Part shown: piece after piece, positions 24,910 through 33,706 of the stretch | How positions within the stretch are numbered: the stretch's first letter is position 1 | How the letters are laid out: every line of letters starts with the position of its first letter | Assembly (NCBI GenBank): GCA_020439995.1 | Contig: JAGROY010000093.1 | Location: 1-40,405, forward strand | From: Verrucomicrobiia bacterium | GTDB taxonomy: Bacteria > Verrucomicrobiota > Verrucomicrobiia > Verrucomicrobiales > DEV007 | Length of the DNA: 40,405 bases | Reading direction: 5' to 3' | Notes under the pieces: generated by a model | Told to the model about the DNA's origin: nothing | The model's database searches: none | The model's input: the letters and a program-made list of their open reading frames with translations, nothing else | Position numbers and translations under genes: made by a program

Positions 24910-26207
24910 AATCCATCCTTTTCGCCATTCTCCTCGGCCTGCCGGTCGGCTGGTTCCTTTCGCACGCGATCAGTCCGGCAAACAAGCGTCAAAGAAGCGC
25001 CGTGCCCCCTTCAATGCAACTGACGGAACGACACCCGGCTGGTATTCGTGTTGATCAGCAGCGGGCCGGCACCCGAGCAGGTCGGGTTTTCAGCCCCTAT
25101 CGCGATCAGGTCGAATCGCTCGATCTCATCCAGTCGCTTTCACCGGAGCAACTCACCGATGTCATTCAATCCGGCCAACTTCGGAAAGATCACGAACTGG
25201 ACGCGGCGTTTCAATCGCTCGCACTGGCAGACAGCGGAGAGGCACTCCGTTTGGCGGATGAGATCGTCGACACCAATACACTCGATCGCATTCAATCGGT
25301 AGTCATCAACACCTGTGTCACATCGGATCCTGAACCACTGCTCATTCATCTTCAATCTGTCTCAGACTCCAGAGCACGGATTGATCTTGTGAAACAAACG
25401 GCGGAAGCGTGGGCCGTACACGATCCGATAGCAGCGCTAAATCACTTGAGAATTCTTCAGGAAATCCTGGGAAATGACGATTTGGGGATGGTGTCTGACA
25501 TCTTGGAACGCTGTAGCCAGGGGAATTTCGATACCGCAGAGGAGTGGGTGCTGAACGAGTGCCCCACCGGCCTCCGTGAAGATCTTCATCGCGGATTGCT
25601 CTCCGCCCGGCTCCGCTGGGGTGGCGAGGAAGCAGTCAATTTCATCCTGAAACGAGGCGATGCTGCGAGTCGCGAATTTCTGCGCAAAGCTTTTCTGAGC
25701 TGGGCACAATATGAGCCTGAAGGAGCGCTCGACCGTTTTGCGAAGCTGCAGAATGAACCCGAACTCCAGGATGCGCCGGAGATGATGGGTAAAGCTGCGG
25801 TCGAAGGCCTCATCCGCGGCAGTCACAAAGTCAGCATACTAACATTGCAAGAAAGACTGCCTGAAGGAGAACAGCGGTGGAAGTTTCTGCTTGGTGCAGT
25901 GAAAGGATCCGTCAAAGCGAACAGCCGGCAACATCCTGACTTGGCCAGAGAGATCGTCACTGCCATGCCAGAAAGCTACGAGCGCGATCAGGCGATGGCT
26001 CACATCGCGGAAACCTGGTTGAAAACGGATCCAGCCGTGCTTGGGGATTGGCTGCGTGCTATCGCACCGTCCGCCAGCCGTGACGTTGCCCTCTCAAAAA
26101 TCGCCGGGATCGTTGCCAAGACAGATCGAGGTAAGGCCCGCGAATGGGCTGCACTCATCACCAATGATAACATTCGCAAGAGACTGGTTGAAAAGTGGGC
26201 TGATTGA
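24906..26207 (+). CDS. Membrane-anchored or secreted W-x3-D-P repeat protein
   Basis: The 433-residue protein has an N-terminal signal/anchor (MKSILFAILLGLPVGWFLSHA). The rest is helical with a recurring motif about every 100 residues: WAVHDPIAALNHL (169-181), WAQYEPEGALDRF (266-278), WLKTDPAVLGDWL (371-383), plus degenerate VAKTDRGKAREWA (403-415). It resembles the C-terminal half of the sigma fusion just upstream, with which it overlaps by four bases, and the two proteins at 37384-40396. I do not recognise a named domain; an alpha-solenoid binding surface is inferred. The overlap suggests it works with the sigma fusion, perhaps as a co-receptor. Confidence 0.8.
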   Translation: MKSILFAILLGLPVGWFLSHAISPANKRQRSAVPPSMQLTERHPAGIRVDQQRAGTRAGRVFSPYRDQVESLDLIQSLSPEQLTDVIQSGQLRKDHELDAAFQSLALADSGEALRLADEIVDTNTLDRIQSVVINTCVTSDPEPLLIHLQSVSDSRARIDLVKQTAEAWAVHDPIAALNHLRILQEILGNDDLGMVSDILERCSQGNFDTAEEWVLNECPTGLREDLHRGLLSARLRWGGEEAVNFILKRGDAASREFLRKAFLSWAQYEPEGALDRFAKLQNEPELQDAPEMMGKAAVEGLIRGSHKVSILTLQERLPEGEQRWKFLLGAVKGSVKANSRQHPDLAREIVTAMPESYERDQAMAHIAETWLKTDPAVLGDWLRAIAPSASRDVALSKIAGIVAKTDRGKAREWAALITNDNIRKRLVEKWAD

Positions 26208-26290
26208 ACATCGCAGAGATGACCTCCCTCGCGCCTGTTTTCTGAGGTTTCTGTTTCTTTGTCCCGGAGAATCTGTTTAGGGTTTTCCCT

Positions 26291-28513
26291 ATGAACAGCC
26301 CGGAAAATTCTTCTGTCGATCGAGTGCACGCTGTGCTCAGGGACACTTTTGGATTCGCGTCGTTTCGCCCTCACCAGCAGCAGCTTGTTGATGGAATTCT
26401 CCAGGGAAAAGATGTGTTTGGAATCATGCCCACTGGGGGCGGCAAGTCACTTTGCTACCAGCTGCCGGCGGTAGTCGCCGACGGCTGCGCTATTGTCGTG
26501 AGTCCGTTGATCGCACTGATGAAAGATCAGGTCGACGCGGCGTTGAGCAATGGCATACGGGCAGCCTGCGCGAACAGCTCGATGTCGATCGACGAACGTA
26601 CTGCTGCTGCCCGCGCTTACGGAGGGGGCGAACTGGATCTACTCTACGTAGCTCCGGAGCGACTCGCGGCAGATGGGGTGCTCGAACGGCTCCGCCATTG
26701 CCCCACCGGAGCGCCCGCGTTCTTCGCTATCGACGAGGCGCATTGCCTGTCGGAATGGGGCCACGATTTCCGTCCAGATTATCTCGTCCTCGGGAAACTG
26801 CGCGATGCATTCCCAGACGTTCCGATCGCTGCCTTCACAGCAACAGCCACGCAGAAAGTTGCCAGTGATATCGCCACGCGGCTGCAGCTGCGCGATCCGG
26901 TGCGGGTGCGCGCTTCCTTTGACCGTGCCAATTTGTTCTACGAAGTACGCGCCAAGCGTGACTGGGAAACACAGATCGTCGAATTCGTTCGCAGTCGCCC
27001 CGGCCAGTCTGGCATTATCTACCGCACCACCCGCAAGAGCGTGGAAGCGACCGCAGGCCTGCTCAACGCCAATGGAATTTCGGCGCGCGCCTATCATGCG
27101 GGGCTCGCTGCAAGCGAACGCTCAGCTACACAGGATGCATTCATTCGTGATGATTCATCGATCATTGTTGCAACGATCGCGTTCGGCATGGGCATTGACA
27201 AGTCGGACGTACGTTTTGTCGTTCACGGGGACATTCCTAAGAACATTGAATCCTACTATCAGGAAACTGGCCGCGCCGGGCGGGATGGGGAGCCATCGCA
27301 CTGCCTGCTGCTCTACTCACCGGGAGATGCGGTCAAAATCCGCCGTTTCTGTGACGACATCGTCGATGATGCCGAACGCCAGCGCACACTGGATCTGCTG
27401 CGCGAGATGGAACGCTTTGCTTCCGTCCCCGCCTGCCGCCGCAAGTCGATTCTGCATTACTTTGAAGAAGACTACACGGAAGAGAACTGCGGCGGTTGCG
27501 ACTACTGCGCAGGCGAATTCGCGGAAGTGGACGCTACTCGCGACGCTCAGATCGTGCTTTCGGCAATCGCCCGCAGCGGCGAGCGGTTTGGGGCTGTGCA
27601 CATCTGCGACATCGTCACCGGTGCCGCTACGGCCAAGATCCGGCAGTTCGGTCACGATTTGCTCAAGACCTACGGCATCGGCAAAGGGCAGCCGAAGGCT
27701 TACTGGCGAAGCGTCCTGGATGCGCTCATTGCGGCGGGCATTCTCAAAGTAAGTGACGACACTTACGGTGTGCCAAAACTCACTGAGGAGGCGTGGGAAG
27801 TGATGCGCGGCCAGCGCAAGTTTGCCAGACACGAGGACACGCGGACGGAACGAGAAAAGACATCGAGTCGCAGGGGAGCTGCGGCGGCGGTGGACGACAT
27901 CGCCTATCACCATGGCCTATTTGAACACCTTCGCACGAAGCGAAAGGAGATCGCCGATGCTGCCGGGCTTCCGCCCTACATCGTGTTTGCGGACAAAACG
28001 CTGAGGCAAATGGCGGCGTACATGCCGACGGACAATGCGCAGTTTTCCCAGCTGCATGGAATCGGCACTCACAAGCTCGCCACCTACAGCAAAGCGTTTC
28101 TTGAAGCGATCGCCAACTACCTGCAACAGCATCCCGAAGCCGCAAGGGATCGACAGAGACTGACCGCAGCCACACCTCCAGCAGCAACGATCAAACGACC
28201 GCGCGGCGAGACCTATCAGATCACCCTGGACATGCTGCGCCAGGGGCTTTCCATCGAAGCGATCGCCAAGGCACGTGGTGTGGTGATGAGCACTGTGGAA
28301 GGACACGTGGCCCAACTCATCGAATCCGGCGAAGAGATCAACTGGAAGTCCATCGTACCCGCGGAAACGGCATCCCTTCTCCGCAACCTGTTCGAGCAGC
28401 ATGGCTCCGGGGCGCTATCCCCCATCATCGCCGCCGCCGATGGCGCTGCCAGCTATGGTCAGGCTAGAATTCTTCGAGCGGTTATTGCAGCGGAGTCCGC
28501 AGATGAAAGCTGA
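26291..28513 (+). CDS. recQ: ATP-dependent DNA helicase RecQ
   Basis: The 740-residue protein has Walker A MPTGGGKS (46-53), DEAH (148-151) in AIDEAHCLSEWGHDFRPDY, and the helicase C domain with GIDKSDVRFVVHGDIPKNIESYYQETGRAGRDG (motifs V and VI). The zinc site has four Cys (ACRRKS, NCGGCDYC), followed by RQC, HRDC (about 540-605) and a C-terminal HTH_40-type helix-turn-helix (about 640-680, LRQGLSIEAIAKARGVVMSTVEGH). It unwinds forked and recombination DNA in the 3' to 5' direction. The extra C-terminal domain explains a length above the 610 residues of E. coli RecQ. The start has no Shine-Dalgarno sequence. Confidence 0.96.
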   Translation: MNSPENSSVDRVHAVLRDTFGFASFRPHQQQLVDGILQGKDVFGIMPTGGGKSLCYQLPAVVADGCAIVVSPLIALMKDQVDAALSNGIRAACANSSMSIDERTAAARAYGGGELDLLYVAPERLAADGVLERLRHCPTGAPAFFAIDEAHCLSEWGHDFRPDYLVLGKLRDAFPDVPIAAFTATATQKVASDIATRLQLRDPVRVRASFDRANLFYEVRAKRDWETQIVEFVRSRPGQSGIIYRTTRKSVEATAGLLNANGISARAYHAGLAASERSATQDAFIRDDSSIIVATIAFGMGIDKSDVRFVVHGDIPKNIESYYQETGRAGRDGEPSHCLLLYSPGDAVKIRRFCDDIVDDAERQRTLDLLREMERFASVPACRRKSILHYFEEDYTEENCGGCDYCAGEFAEVDATRDAQIVLSAIARSGERFGAVHICDIVTGAATAKIRQFGHDLLKTYGIGKGQPKAYWRSVLDALIAAGILKVSDDTYGVPKLTEEAWEVMRGQRKFARHEDTRTEREKTSSRRGAAAAVDDIAYHHGLFEHLRTKRKEIADAAGLPPYIVFADKTLRQMAAYMPTDNAQFSQLHGIGTHKLATYSKAFLEAIANYLQQHPEAARDRQRLTAATPPAATIKRPRGETYQITLDMLRQGLSIEAIAKARGVVMSTVEGHVAQLIESGEEINWKSIVPAETASLLRNLFEQHGSGALSPIIAAADGAASYGQARILRAVIAAESADES

Positions 28514-28559
28514 TGAGTGTCTGGAAGTTTTTGACTATTGCCGGAACTGACCGCAAACA

Positions 28560-29654
28560 ATGATCATGCCAAACGATCCAACACCGCGAGTCATGACTGC
28601 CGAAGCCGCCGCTGCCTGGCGCGATGGGCTCGATGCCCAGGGAAAGCGCGTCGTGTTTACGAACGGCTGCTTTGATTTGCTGCACACTGGGCACGTTCGC
28701 TATCTGGATCAGGCGAGAGCGCTGGGGGACAGCCTGATTGTTGCACTGAATTCTGACAGCTCTGTCTCTGCATTGAAAGGCCCCAGTCGCCCGATCAACA
28801 ATGAAGGTGATCGCGCGGAAGTGCTGGCCGGACTGCGATCGGTGGACGCAGTGGTGGTGTTTTCAGAACCTAGGGCAACTGCGCTGATTCGCACGATCCG
28901 TCCACACATTTATGCCAAGGGTGGCGACTACACGGTCGATTCACTGAATCCTGAAGAACGCGAGGCTCTGGATGCCTGTGGTGCGGAGGTGCAAATCCTG
29001 TCACTGGTACCGGGTCGGTCGACTACGGACACTGTTGCCGCGATGAAAAAATCCTCACCGGAGGCAATAAACCGAGTCCCACGACTGGGAATTCTTGGCT
29101 CCGGCAAAGGGACGAATCTGCTTGGGATTCTCGCAGCGATGGGAGCGGGAACACTCAAGGCGGAGATTGCGGTGGTGCTTTCGGACGTCGCAGATTCCGG
29201 TATTCTAACACTGGCAGAAAACTATTCACTGCCTGGTGCGTGGGTGAATCCTGGCCAGCATCCGAACCGGCTGGAGCTGGCAGCGCAGAAGGAGATCCGT
29301 GACCGGCTGCGATCGGCTGGAGTGGATATCGTGGTGCTGTGCGGATTCATGCGCATTTTGAAAGAACCAGTTCTCACGGCATTCGAAGGACGCATCATCA
29401 ACACTCACCCGTCCCTGCTGCCCAGATATCCCGGACGCGAAGCTTGGAAACAGGCACTGGAGGCAGGTGAATCGGAGGCCGGATGCTCAATTCATCTCGT
29501 GGATTCCGGGATCGACTCCGGTGAAATCCTGACACAACACCGCGTACCCATTCTGCCGAATGACACACCGGAGCTGCTGCATCAGCGTATTCAGGAACAA
29601 GAGAACGCGCACTACCCAGCCGCCATTTCCGCACTGTGGCGGCGTTGTTGCTAA
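28560..29654 (+). CDS. Fusion of heptose-1-phosphate adenylyltransferase (HldE-C/RfaE2) and PurN
   Basis: The chain is 364 residues with two complete domains. Residues about 10-165 are an RfaE2-type nucleotidyltransferase: TNGCFDLLHTGHVRYL with HxGH (42-45), ALKGPSRPIN (71-80), YAKGGDYT (118-125) and LVPGRSTTDT (149-158). It would charge heptose 1-phosphate with AMP for LPS core synthesis. Residues about 173-360 are glycinamide ribonucleotide formyltransferase: GILGSGKGTNL (177-187), GFMRIL (262-267) and INTHPSLLPRYPG with catalytic Asn281 and His283, then Asp319 in VDSGIDSGEIL, equivalent to E. coli PurN N106, H108 and D144. Both active sites look intact and the frame is continuous, so a real bifunctional enzyme is likely. 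I know of no common precedent. ATG at 28566 is an alternative start. Confidence 0.9.
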   Translation: MIMPNDPTPRVMTAEAAAAWRDGLDAQGKRVVFTNGCFDLLHTGHVRYLDQARALGDSLIVALNSDSSVSALKGPSRPINNEGDRAEVLAGLRSVDAVVVFSEPRATALIRTIRPHIYAKGGDYTVDSLNPEEREALDACGAEVQILSLVPGRSTTDTVAAMKKSSPEAINRVPRLGILGSGKGTNLLGILAAMGAGTLKAEIAVVLSDVADSGILTLAENYSLPGAWVNPGQHPNRLELAAQKEIRDRLRSAGVDIVVLCGFMRILKEPVLTAFEGRIINTHPSLLPRYPGREAWKQALEAGESEAGCSIHLVDSGIDSGEILTQHRVPILPNDTPELLHQRIQEQENAHYPAAISALWRRCC

Positions 29655-29658
29655 TAGC

Positions 29659-29700
29659 GAAGACCAGCGGGCAGGATGCCCTGCTTCAGGCGTCGTCTTC
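29659..29700. terminator. Possible bidirectional structure between converging genes
   Basis: GCAGG (29671-29675) and CCTGC (29680-29684) form a hairpin with an ATGC loop, enclosed by outer arms GAAGAC (29659-29664) and GTCTTC (29695-29700). It spans the 31-base gap between the HldE-PurN gene and the converging regulator gene and enters the latter's 3' end. There is no T-run. Confidence 0.3.
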
Positions 29701-31158
29701 ACCTCCAAGTCCGAGCGCCTTGATGCGCTGCCTCAAGGTGACGCGGGAGATTCCGAGCAGCTCCGCCACATTGCCCTGATGGCCGTTTTTCAACTTCAGC
29801 GCTTCCGTGATCATCGTGCTTTCGAGTGACGAAACCAGCCGGGCATGGCCATCTCCAGCACCGGACTTTTGCACCTCTTTGAGAACTCCGCGCACCCAGC
29901 TACGTAGCGTCGCCTCGATGTCATCTCCGCTCTGTACCATTCTTGACGACCCGCTTTCCTCAAGAATTCCGTCGATGTCTTCCACCGTAACCACACGCCC
30001 TTTTGCCTGAAGCACGGCGCGGGCGACAACGTTCTCCAGCTGTCGCACGTTGCCCGGCCACTCGACGCCAGCAAGGCGTTTCAGGATCGCCTTGTCGAAC
30101 TGGGAGGCTTCCACTTTAAAGTCGGCACTGGCTTTGCTCAGGAAAAAGGAGACCAGCTCCGCGATGTCTTTTTCGCGCTCACGCAATGGGGGCACGTGGA
30201 TGACGACGGAGTTCAAGCGGTAGAACAGGTCTTCACGGAACTTCCCTGTCGACATGTATTGCTCAAGGTTCTGATGCGTGGCTGCGAGGATGCGGACGTC
30301 CACTTTGACATCTTCTGACGAACCCAGCGGCTGAATCGTGCGCTCCTGCAGAGCCCGCAAAAGTTTCACCTGAGTGGAAAGCGGCATATCGCCTATCTCA
30401 TCCAGAAACAGCGTGCCGCCGTCTGCCTGTTGCAACCGCCCGATGCGATTCATGTCTGCACCGGTGAATGCACCCTTACGATGCCCGAAAAGCTCACTCT
30501 CGAGCAGCGTCTCTGGAATCGCTCCGCAGTTCACTGCTACAAAGGCTTCCTCGGAACGGTCACTGTGCTGGTAGATGGCACGCGCGATGAGTTCTTTTCC
30601 GGTGCCTGTTTCACCGCGGATCAGGACAGAGGCATCAGTGGGCGCCACGCGACCGATCTCCTTGAAGACGTCGCGCATGCCCTGACAGGAACCAATGATC
30701 GCCGTTGTCCCGGACTTTGCCGGCACCCCCATCGCAACGGGCTTGAACATCAGCCTGCTGCTCTTCACCGCCTTGCCGACCACGTCGATCAATTCCTCCA
30801 TGTTGAAGGGCTTCATCAGATACTCAAATGCTCCCCGCTTGGTCGCACCGATGACGGTGTCAGAATTGCCGTAGCTGGTCATCATCACGACCGGTAGTCT
30901 GGGCTTTACCTTCCGCAGATTCTCCAGCAGTTCCATCCCGCCAAGTCCAGGCAATCGGAAATCCGTAATGACGACATCGAACTCGTTCCCTTTCGCGATC
31001 TCCAGCCCCTCCGCGCCGTCATGACTGACGGTGACTGTGTAACCTTTGCTGGTGAGCAGCCTCGCGACCGTGGTGGCAAGAATGGTATCGTCCTCAACGA
31101 TTAACAGCGATCCGCTCGTCTGGTTGGAGTAGTCAGCTTCCATCGGAATTGTGTGCAT
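29686..31158 (-). CDS. NtrC-family sigma-54-dependent response regulator
   Basis: The 490-residue protein has a receiver domain with phospho-acceptor Asp66 ([10 protein letters not shown]) and Lys116 (YLMKPF). The AAA+ domain has Walker A GETGTGKE (182-189), the sigma-54-contacting GAFTGA loop intact (229-234), and Walker [12 protein letters not shown] (247-257). The C-terminal Fis-type helix-turn-helix (about 445-485) includes [22 protein letters not shown]. It should activate sigma-54 promoters after phosphorylation. Its start overlaps the histidine kinase gene by 26 bases, so the kinase is the obvious partner. It closes the GTPase cluster; its targets are unknown. Confidence 0.95.
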   Translation of the reverse strand: MHTIPMEADYSNQTSGSLLIVEDDTILATTVARLLTSKGYTVTVSHDGAEGLEIAKGNEFDVVITDFRLPGLGGMELLENLRKVKPRLPVVMMTSYGNSDTVIGATKRGAFEYLMKPFNMEELIDVVGKAVKSSRLMFKPVAMGVPAKSGTTAIIGSCQGMRDVFKEIGRVAPTDASVLIRGETGTGKELIARAIYQHSDRSEEAFVAVNCGAIPETLLESELFGHRKGAFTGADMNRIGRLQQADGGTLFLDEIGDMPLSTQVKLLRALQERTIQPLGSSEDVKVDVRILAATHQNLEQYMSTGKFREDLFYRLNSVVIHVPPLREREKDIAELVSFFLSKASADFKVEASQFDKAILKRLAGVEWPGNVRQLENVVARAVLQAKGRVVTVEDIDGILEESGSSRMVQSGDDIEATLRSWVRGVLKEVQKSGAGDGHARLVSSLESTMITEALKLKNGHQGNVAELLGISRVTLRQRIKALGLGGEDDA

Positions 31159-32305
31159 CAGTTACAACCCACGGTAAAGTGAAAACAAATCGCGCGCCGC
31201 CACCAGGAGCCTGATCATAGCGAATGGCACCGCCCCATTGTTCCACCGTCATTCTACAGAAATACAGCCCAAGTCCCATCGCTCCCTGATTCGTCGTACC
31301 CTGGATAAACGGGTCAAATAAACCACTTATGAGATTTGGTTCGACACCAGGCCCGTTGTCTTCCACCTGCACTTGAATCCCCTTCTCCTGAGCCGCAATC
31401 CTGACGGTCACGGTCGAATCCCTGGGAGCATAGCGCAACGCATTGAGCACCAGATTCTCCACTGCACGGACAAAGGGCTCCAGCTCACCACTCACCTTGC
31501 GATTACCGGACACCGAACCGGTCAGCCCATCCTCAAGCAGTATCGAGACCGATCGCCGCAGCGCCTGATTCAGGTGCATATTGACGACATACGCAGCGCC
31601 CCTGACAAGCTCACTCACTTCTTCGGCACATTCGCGATCACGTCCCAGGCGGGACAGGTCTGATGAGAACACCTCTGAAATTGACTTGATAAGGCTACGC
31701 TGACGACGGGCAGCCTCCAGCGCGAGCAGCGCCGCACCCTGCACCTCCTCATCGTTGGACATTGCGAGAACTTCCAGATTCAACAGCACTGCCCCCAGTG
31801 GATTGTTGAGGTCGTGCACGATGCACTTCAGGAGGACGTCCTTCTTCTGCACCTCACGACCAAGCTGGCGATGCTCCAGAGCATTCTCGTTGGCCCGTTG
31901 CGTCAGCATCTGAATCTCCTCGTAGCGCAGTCCCAGGCTCTGGATCACCAGCAGTGGAGGGCTATTCGCAGAGTTCATGGCGATTGCCTCAAAATGCTGC
32001 TCTCCCTGTTCGTCCACTTCCGTCCATATGCCCGAACGAACTGGCGCCGCCGGTGCTGCCTGCCAGAACGGCAGCGCAATCTCATTTACGAAGCAGGAGA
32101 GGAACGGCGAGCCAGCGATGGCCGATTTGATATCACTTCCGTAGACACTGGCAAACCATTGAGGAGCGGTTCCCCGCAAATGAAAAGCGCCGTCCCCGCC
32201 TCTTTCCAGCACGATGTAATCGAGGGAAGCGAGCACTGCTGCCAGCGGGTCAGCCTCACTACTGAGCGATCGATCAGAAAACTGATGTGCCAAATCCGAT
32301 GCCAT
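31133..32305 (-). CDS. Soluble sensor histidine kinase (NtrB-like) of the GTPase cluster
   Basis: The 390-residue protein has no transmembrane segment. The N-terminal 120 residues resemble a divergent PAS-like sensor, and 125-160 are a coiled helix. The phospho-acceptor is His164 in CIVHDLNNPLGAVLLNLEVL. The ATPase domain shows ENLVLNALRYAP (N box), VEDNGPGVEPNLISGLFDPF (G1/F box) and MGLGLYFCRMTVEQWGG (G2). It starts nine bases after the small GTPase gene and overlaps the NtrC-type regulator. A cytoplasmic kinase beside a Ras-like GTPase suggests that GTPase state may feed into phosphorylation (inference). Confidence 0.92.
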   Translation of the reverse strand: MASDLAHQFSDRSLSSEADPLAAVLASLDYIVLERGGDGAFHLRGTAPQWFASVYGSDIKSAIAGSPFLSCFVNEIALPFWQAAPAAPVRSGIWTEVDEQGEQHFEAIAMNSANSPPLLVIQSLGLRYEEIQMLTQRANENALEHRQLGREVQKKDVLLKCIVHDLNNPLGAVLLNLEVLAMSNDEEVQGAALLALEAARRQRSLIKSISEVFSSDLSRLGRDRECAEEVSELVRGAAYVVNMHLNQALRRSVSILLEDGLTGSVSGNRKVSGELEPFVRAVENLVLNALRYAPRDSTVTVRIAAQEKGIQVQVEDNGPGVEPNLISGLFDPFIQGTTNQGAMGLGLYFCRMTVEQWGGAIRYDQAPGGGARFVFTLPWVVTDAHNSDGS

Positions 32306-32314
32306 GGACCTTCG

Positions 32315-32845
32315 CTAGAGAAATGCTTCCATGGCTCGCTCCTCGGGCGAGATCATCATTTCGGTGATCCGGGAGAACGCGTCCTCCACATTCTCCCCAG
32401 TCTTTGCGCTGGTATGGAACACTTCCACCCTGCTCTCGACATCATTCAAGTGCGCATCCGTGATTTCCCAGCGATCCTTCAAATCGGCCTTATTCAAGAG
32501 CAAGAGTGTTGGGATATCAGAGTAGAACTCTCCAAGACGGTCAATGTGTTGTTGTGTTAGCTGCAGGGTTTCTGAGCGGGTTCCATCTGCCACGAACAAC
32601 ACTCCTGACGCGCCTTTGATAAATGACAAACGCAATCCCTGAAAATCGTCTTCACCCGCCAGATCCCAGACCATCAACAGGACTTCACAATCGGGTAACT
32701 GTATAGCCTTCTGGCTAATCATCACTCCAACCGTCGACAGGTATTTTTCGGAGAAAATCCCTTTCACGTATTTGCTCACCAGGCTGGTCTTCCCTACACC
32801 AAAGGAACCTATGAGGCATATTTTCTTCTTAATTTGTTTGCTCAT
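32315..32845 (-). CDS. Ras/Rab-like small GTPase
   Basis: The 176-residue single-domain G protein has G1 GSFGVGKT (13-20), switch I Thr38 (LSTVG), G3 DLAGE (61-65), G4 NKAD (118-121) and G5 SAKTG (146-150). Two positions differ from Ras: Phe15 stands at the Gly12 position, and Glu65 at the Gln61 position, so intrinsic hydrolysis may be low and dependent on a partner. There is no C-terminal lipidation Cys. It overlaps the upstream roadblock/longin-like gene by 17 bases and precedes the kinase by nine. Bacterial homologues (MglA and Rup-type GTPases) act in polarity and signalling; the role here is unknown. Confidence 0.93.
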   Translation of the reverse strand: MSKQIKKKICLIGSFGVGKTSLVSKYVKGIFSEKYLSTVGVMISQKAIQLPDCEVLLMVWDLAGEDDFQGLRLSFIKGASGVLFVADGTRSETLQLTQQHIDRLGEFYSDIPTLLLLNKADLKDRWEITDAHLNDVESRVEVFHTSAKTGENVEDAFSRITEMMISPEERAMEAFL

Positions 32846-33680
32846 GTTGCGTCTGCCCAGTCTCGGTTGTCAAACACGCCTCAAGCACCGGAAGAATACT
32901 GATAAAAGGCTCCACATCACCGGAAAAGTTACCCAGGTCATCGTGGTAGTCGCTGTGCAATTGCTCCATCACTTCATCAAGCATATCGTTCACTTTGGAT
33001 GTCGGATTTCCTGCGACGGCTGCGGCAATGAGCATCATGGGACTTGTGCGAATCAAGACTGTCTGGCCCGCCATGGAGAAACTGCTGAGCGAGTCATCGG
33101 CGTCAAGGTCAAAGGAATCGCGGGCAAAATCCTCAATGGCAGTCAGCATACTGGATACTAGATCGGCATCCCTGGCATGCTCGGGATCACGTGAAGCGTG
33201 AACGAGCAAAAGGCCAGTCTCCCTGTGGATCAGCAGAACTTCGTCCACTGAGCAGATGACCGAGTTTGCCAGAACGATTTCAGCGTATGAGCGGTCGCTG
33301 GTCAGCGCCTGCCACCGCCACTTCAATCGCTTAAAACTAAAGACATCCGCTGCCTGACTTTCGATAGATGCAACCAGTGCCTGAAGCGCGCTGGTGATCG
33401 ACTTCCGAATCACGCGCCCCAGCACCGGGTAGACGATATCGATCACCACCTTAGGGTTCTCTCTCAGGGTGTCGAGCACCACCTGCTCGATCGCAGGCTT
33501 CAGCGCATGGCCCAACTGCCGATCCGATGCCTTGCCCACCTTTCGTCCTCCGTCAGGTGGGGCAGCCTGGGGCAACGATATCGACTCAACAGGGGTCGAT
33601 ACAAACGTTGTCGTCGATCGCGCGTCCGGGAGGCGCCTGGGTAGTGCCGCTGCGGGTTGCTTGAGATCAGTCGCTGACAT
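32829..33680 (-). CDS. Conserved GTPase-neighbour protein, possible roadblock/longin-like domain
   Basis: The 283-residue protein has a disordered Pro/Ala-rich N-terminus (1-55). Then comes a helical section with VIDIVYPVLGRVIRKSIT (about 79-96), a pattern I associate with the cytoplasmic part of OmpA-family proteins found beside bacterial GTPases. The second half (about 125-225) reads EIVLANSVICSVDEVLLIHRETGLLLVH, DADLVSSMLTAIEDFARDSF and GQTVLIRTSPMMLIAAAVAG, an alternation of strands and helices reminiscent of roadblock/longin folds (inference). No OmpA domain or membrane segment is present, so this version appears shortened. Overlap with the GTPase gene implies a direct partner, perhaps a GAP or effector. 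An AGGAAG ribosome site precedes the start. Confidence 0.75.
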   Translation of the reverse strand: MSATDLKQPAAALPRRLPDARSTTTFVSTPVESISLPQAAPPDGGRKVGKASDRQLGHALKPAIEQVVLDTLRENPKVVIDIVYPVLGRVIRKSITSALQALVASIESQAADVFSFKRLKWRWQALTSDRSYAEIVLANSVICSVDEVLLIHRETGLLLVHASRDPEHARDADLVSSMLTAIEDFARDSFDLDADDSLSSFSMAGQTVLIRTSPMMLIAAAVAGNPTSKVNDMLDEVMEQLHSDYHDDLGNFSGDVEPFISILPVLEACLTTETGQTQHEQTN

Positions 33681-33706
33681 GGCTTCCTACGCGGCCCCGG
33701 CAACGA

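Noticed and set aside
26279..26290. AGGG-TTTT-CCCT mini-hairpin directly before the recQ start
   Set aside because: A four-pair stem is too weak to call as a regulatory structure.
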